Assembly: GCA_016934095.1 (NCBI GenBank)
Contig: JAFGTO010000140.1
Coordinates: forward strand, 1 to 6,331
Origin: Candidatus Glassiibacteriota bacterium
GTDB lineage: Bacteria > Gemmatimonadota > Glassbacteria > GWA2-58-10
Direction: 5' to 3'
DNA: 6,331 nt
In this document: piece after piece, positions 5,022 to 6,331 of the stretch
Layout of the letters: every line of letters starts with the position of its first letter
Numbering within the stretch: the stretch's first letter is position 1
Translations under genes and position numbers: made by a program
Notes under the pieces: model-generated
Told to the model about the DNA's origin: nothing
The model's database searches: none
Seen by the model: only the letters and a program-made list of their open reading frames with translations

Positions 5022-6180
5022 TGCTTACCCCGATTTCGAGGGGTCGAGCCACGGCATTTTCGTGCGGCGCTCCGCCGAGGACATGGCCGCCAAAGGTTAT
5101 TTCAGCCACCTGGTAGTACCGCGTATATTTAAAGACAGCCTGCCGTTCGAGCAATTTTCCGGCCACAGTGTCCGCCGTTTCCGTTTCCCCTCGGCCCAGA
5201 AGCTGCTGATCGAGTACCGGAGCCTGCCGGTTTTTCGTTTCAGCGTGCTGCTGGCGGCCGGCACCCTGGCTGCAGTGCGCACCATCCGCCGCAGGGGCTG
5301 CCTGCTGGTTCACGCCCACTGGGCAGTGCCCGCAGGGCTTATCGCCCTGGCCGCCGCCCGCCTGAGCGGCAGACCCCTGGTGGTTACGGTCCACGGCTCC
5401 GACTACCGCCTGGCCTGCACCCGGGGCGGCCTGACCGGCTTTGCCTTCAACCGGGTGGTCAACGCCGCGGAGCGGGTGGTAAGCGTCTCGGGCCAGATCA
5501 CAGAATACCTGACCGGGCAGGCCGGGGTACCGGAAAGCTCGGTGGTAACCTGCCCGATGGGCGCCGATGAAAGTATCTTCAATATACATGCCAGGGCCGA
5601 GCCTCTTTTCGACCAGGGTTTCACCGTTATCAGCACCCGCGCCCACCTGCCCCATTATCGCCTGGCCGACCTGCTGGAAGCGGCGTCCCTGGCTGTCAGG
5701 AGACTGCCGGAGCTGCGCCTGGTGATCCTGGGCGAGGGGACTGAGACCGGGGCACTGAAAGAACTTGCCCGCCGCCTGGGCCTGGATGAAAACCGGGTCG
5801 CCTTTATCGGGCGGGTCGAGCCGGGGAAGCTGGCCGGGCTGCTTACCGCAGCCGGGGCCTATGTCTCCACCAGCCCCGTCGAGGGCACGAGTGTCTCCCT
5901 GCTCGAGGCCATGGCCTGCGGGGCTCTGCCGGTAGTCGCCGACATCCCCTCGAACCGCGCCTGGGTCGACCACGGCGAGAACGGGCTGCTATTCCCGCCG
6001 GCGGACACCGCCGCCCTGGCGGAGGCCCTGGTCCGGGCCGGCCGGGACCGGGACCTGCGCGGGAAAGCCCGCGCCAGGGGCCCGGAGATAGTGGCCGGGT
6101 GCGGCGGACTGTGGTCGCAACAGGTCGAGACCCTGGATGCGATCTACCGCGAGCTGCTGCCGCTAGGCGCGGGGCCCTGA
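4993..6180 (+). CDS. GT4-type (GT-B fold) glycosyltransferase
   Basis: A 395-residue retaining-type glycosyltransferase, probably cytosolic or membrane-associated, adding a sugar in polysaccharide or glycolipid assembly. The N-terminal half is the acceptor domain: SNAYPDFEGSSHGIFVRR (9-26), the typical YP...GIFV opening, then HAHW (107-110) and VHGSD (134-138). The C-terminal half binds the nucleotide sugar: VILGEGTE (244-251), VAFIGRV (269-275) and the E-x7-E signature, Glu297 to Glu305, in PVEGTSVSLLEAMACG. The donor loop reads STRAHLPHYRLADLLEA (214-230), a TR...P.Y variant of the commoner GRL...KG form. The ending, with a helix at about 374-390, looks complete. It begins inside the GT2 gene (29-base overlap, different frame) with only a weak GGGA-type site upstream, which suggests translational coupling. 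Base composition looks more GC-rich than the gsp genes: 42 of 60 bases at 5641-5700. Family sure, substrate unknown. Confidence 0.93.
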   Translation: MVTPVCVVSNAYPDFEGSSHGIFVRRSAEDMAAKGYFSHLVVPRIFKDSLPFEQFSGHSVRRFRFPSAQKLLIEYRSLPVFRFSVLLAAGTLAAVRTIRRRGCLLVHAHWAVPAGLIALAAARLSGRPLVVTVHGSDYRLACTRGGLTGFAFNRVVNAAERVVSVSGQITEYLTGQAGVPESSVVTCPMGADESIFNIHARAEPLFDQGFTVISTRAHLPHYRLADLLEAASLAVRRLPELRLVILGEGTETGALKELARRLGLDENRVAFIGRVEPGKLAGLLTAAGAYVSTSPVEGTSVSLLEAMACGALPVVADIPSNRAWVDHGENGLLFPPADTAALAEALVRAGRDRDLRGKARARGPEIVAGCGGLWSQQVETLDAIYRELLPLGAGP

Positions 6181-6262
6181 TAGAAATGACCTCAGAGGAC
6201 AGGCACTCCCGCAGGCCGCCCTTACTGTTTATCTCTCAGCTCCCGAACAATAAAATCCAAAA

Positions 6263-6297
6263 AAAAGACCGCCACCTGTTTCAGGAGACGGTCTTTT
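6263..6297. terminator. Intrinsic terminator, probably bidirectional
   Basis: AAAAGACCG (6263-6271) pairs perfectly with CGGTCTTTT (6289-6297). Inside, CCTG (6275-6278) pairs with CAGG (6282-6285) around a TTT loop, leaving a symmetric three-by-three internal bulge. Rightward transcripts end in a T-rich tail (CTTTTGATTTTCG). Leftward transcripts would meet an uninterrupted run of eight T (complement of 6259-6266). It lies 82 bases after the last glycosyltransferase stop and closes that unit. It could also serve a convergent gene beyond the right edge. Confidence 0.85.
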
Positions 6298-6331
6298 GAT
6301 TTTCGTTTGAAGCCACAACTTCGGATTATTG

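Noticed and set aside
4960..5973. 337-residue open frame on the minus strand, antisense to the GT4 gene
   Set aside because: The plus strand gives a clear GT-B protein; the antisense translation is Gly/Gln/His-rich with no motifs.
6186..6299. 37-codon plus-strand ORF after the GT4 gene (starting MTSEDRHSRR)
   Set aside because: It has no ribosome site, and its last third is the terminator hairpin itself, so it is best read as the 3' untranslated region. A decayed gene start cannot be fully excluded.

Overview
The window comes from a diderm (Gram-negative-type) bacterium with moderately GC-rich coding DNA. It carries genes for a type II secretion or type IV pilus machine and envelope-style glycosyltransferases, but nothing in it fixes a genus or phylum. 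There are no mobile elements, tRNAs, rRNAs or CRISPR repeats that I can see. Two gene groups are transcribed away from each other from a shared, AT-rich control region of about 450 bases.

Left group (minus strand, 3549 down to the left edge). The genes lie in the classic order ATPase, platform protein, pseudopilin. A GspE/PilB-family ATPase (1867-3549) is followed by a GspF/PilC inner-membrane platform protein (569-1804). Last is a GspG-like prepilin (522 down to base 1), too close to the window edge to be complete. Together they form the motor, the membrane base and a fibre subunit of a filament-building export machine. The ATPase starts with an MshEN-type domain, the known cyclic-di-GMP sensing module of this family, but its first motif has lost the usual arginine. 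The pseudopilin runs at least 40 residues past the point where a normal GspG would end.

Middle (3550-3998). This holds a near-consensus sigma-70 promoter firing right, and two good candidate promoters firing left. It also holds two short palindromes placed like operators and a GC-rich hairpin in the left-going leader. A 41-codon ORF starts about 14 nt after the predicted distal left-going transcription start. These calls come from motif spacing only.

Right group (plus strand, 3999-6180). A membrane-anchored family 2 glycosyltransferase overlaps by 29 nt a cytosolic GT-B (GT4-type) glycosyltransferase. They are likely translationally coupled and act in one glycan pathway (surface polysaccharide, glycolipid or glycoprotein), with the substrate unknown. 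The unit ends at a strong hairpin terminator at 6263-6297 that could work in both directions.

I did not find a clearly new biological system. The parts most worth a second look are the divergent control region with its long gspE leader and small ORF, the altered cyclic-di-GMP motif, and the extended pseudopilin.
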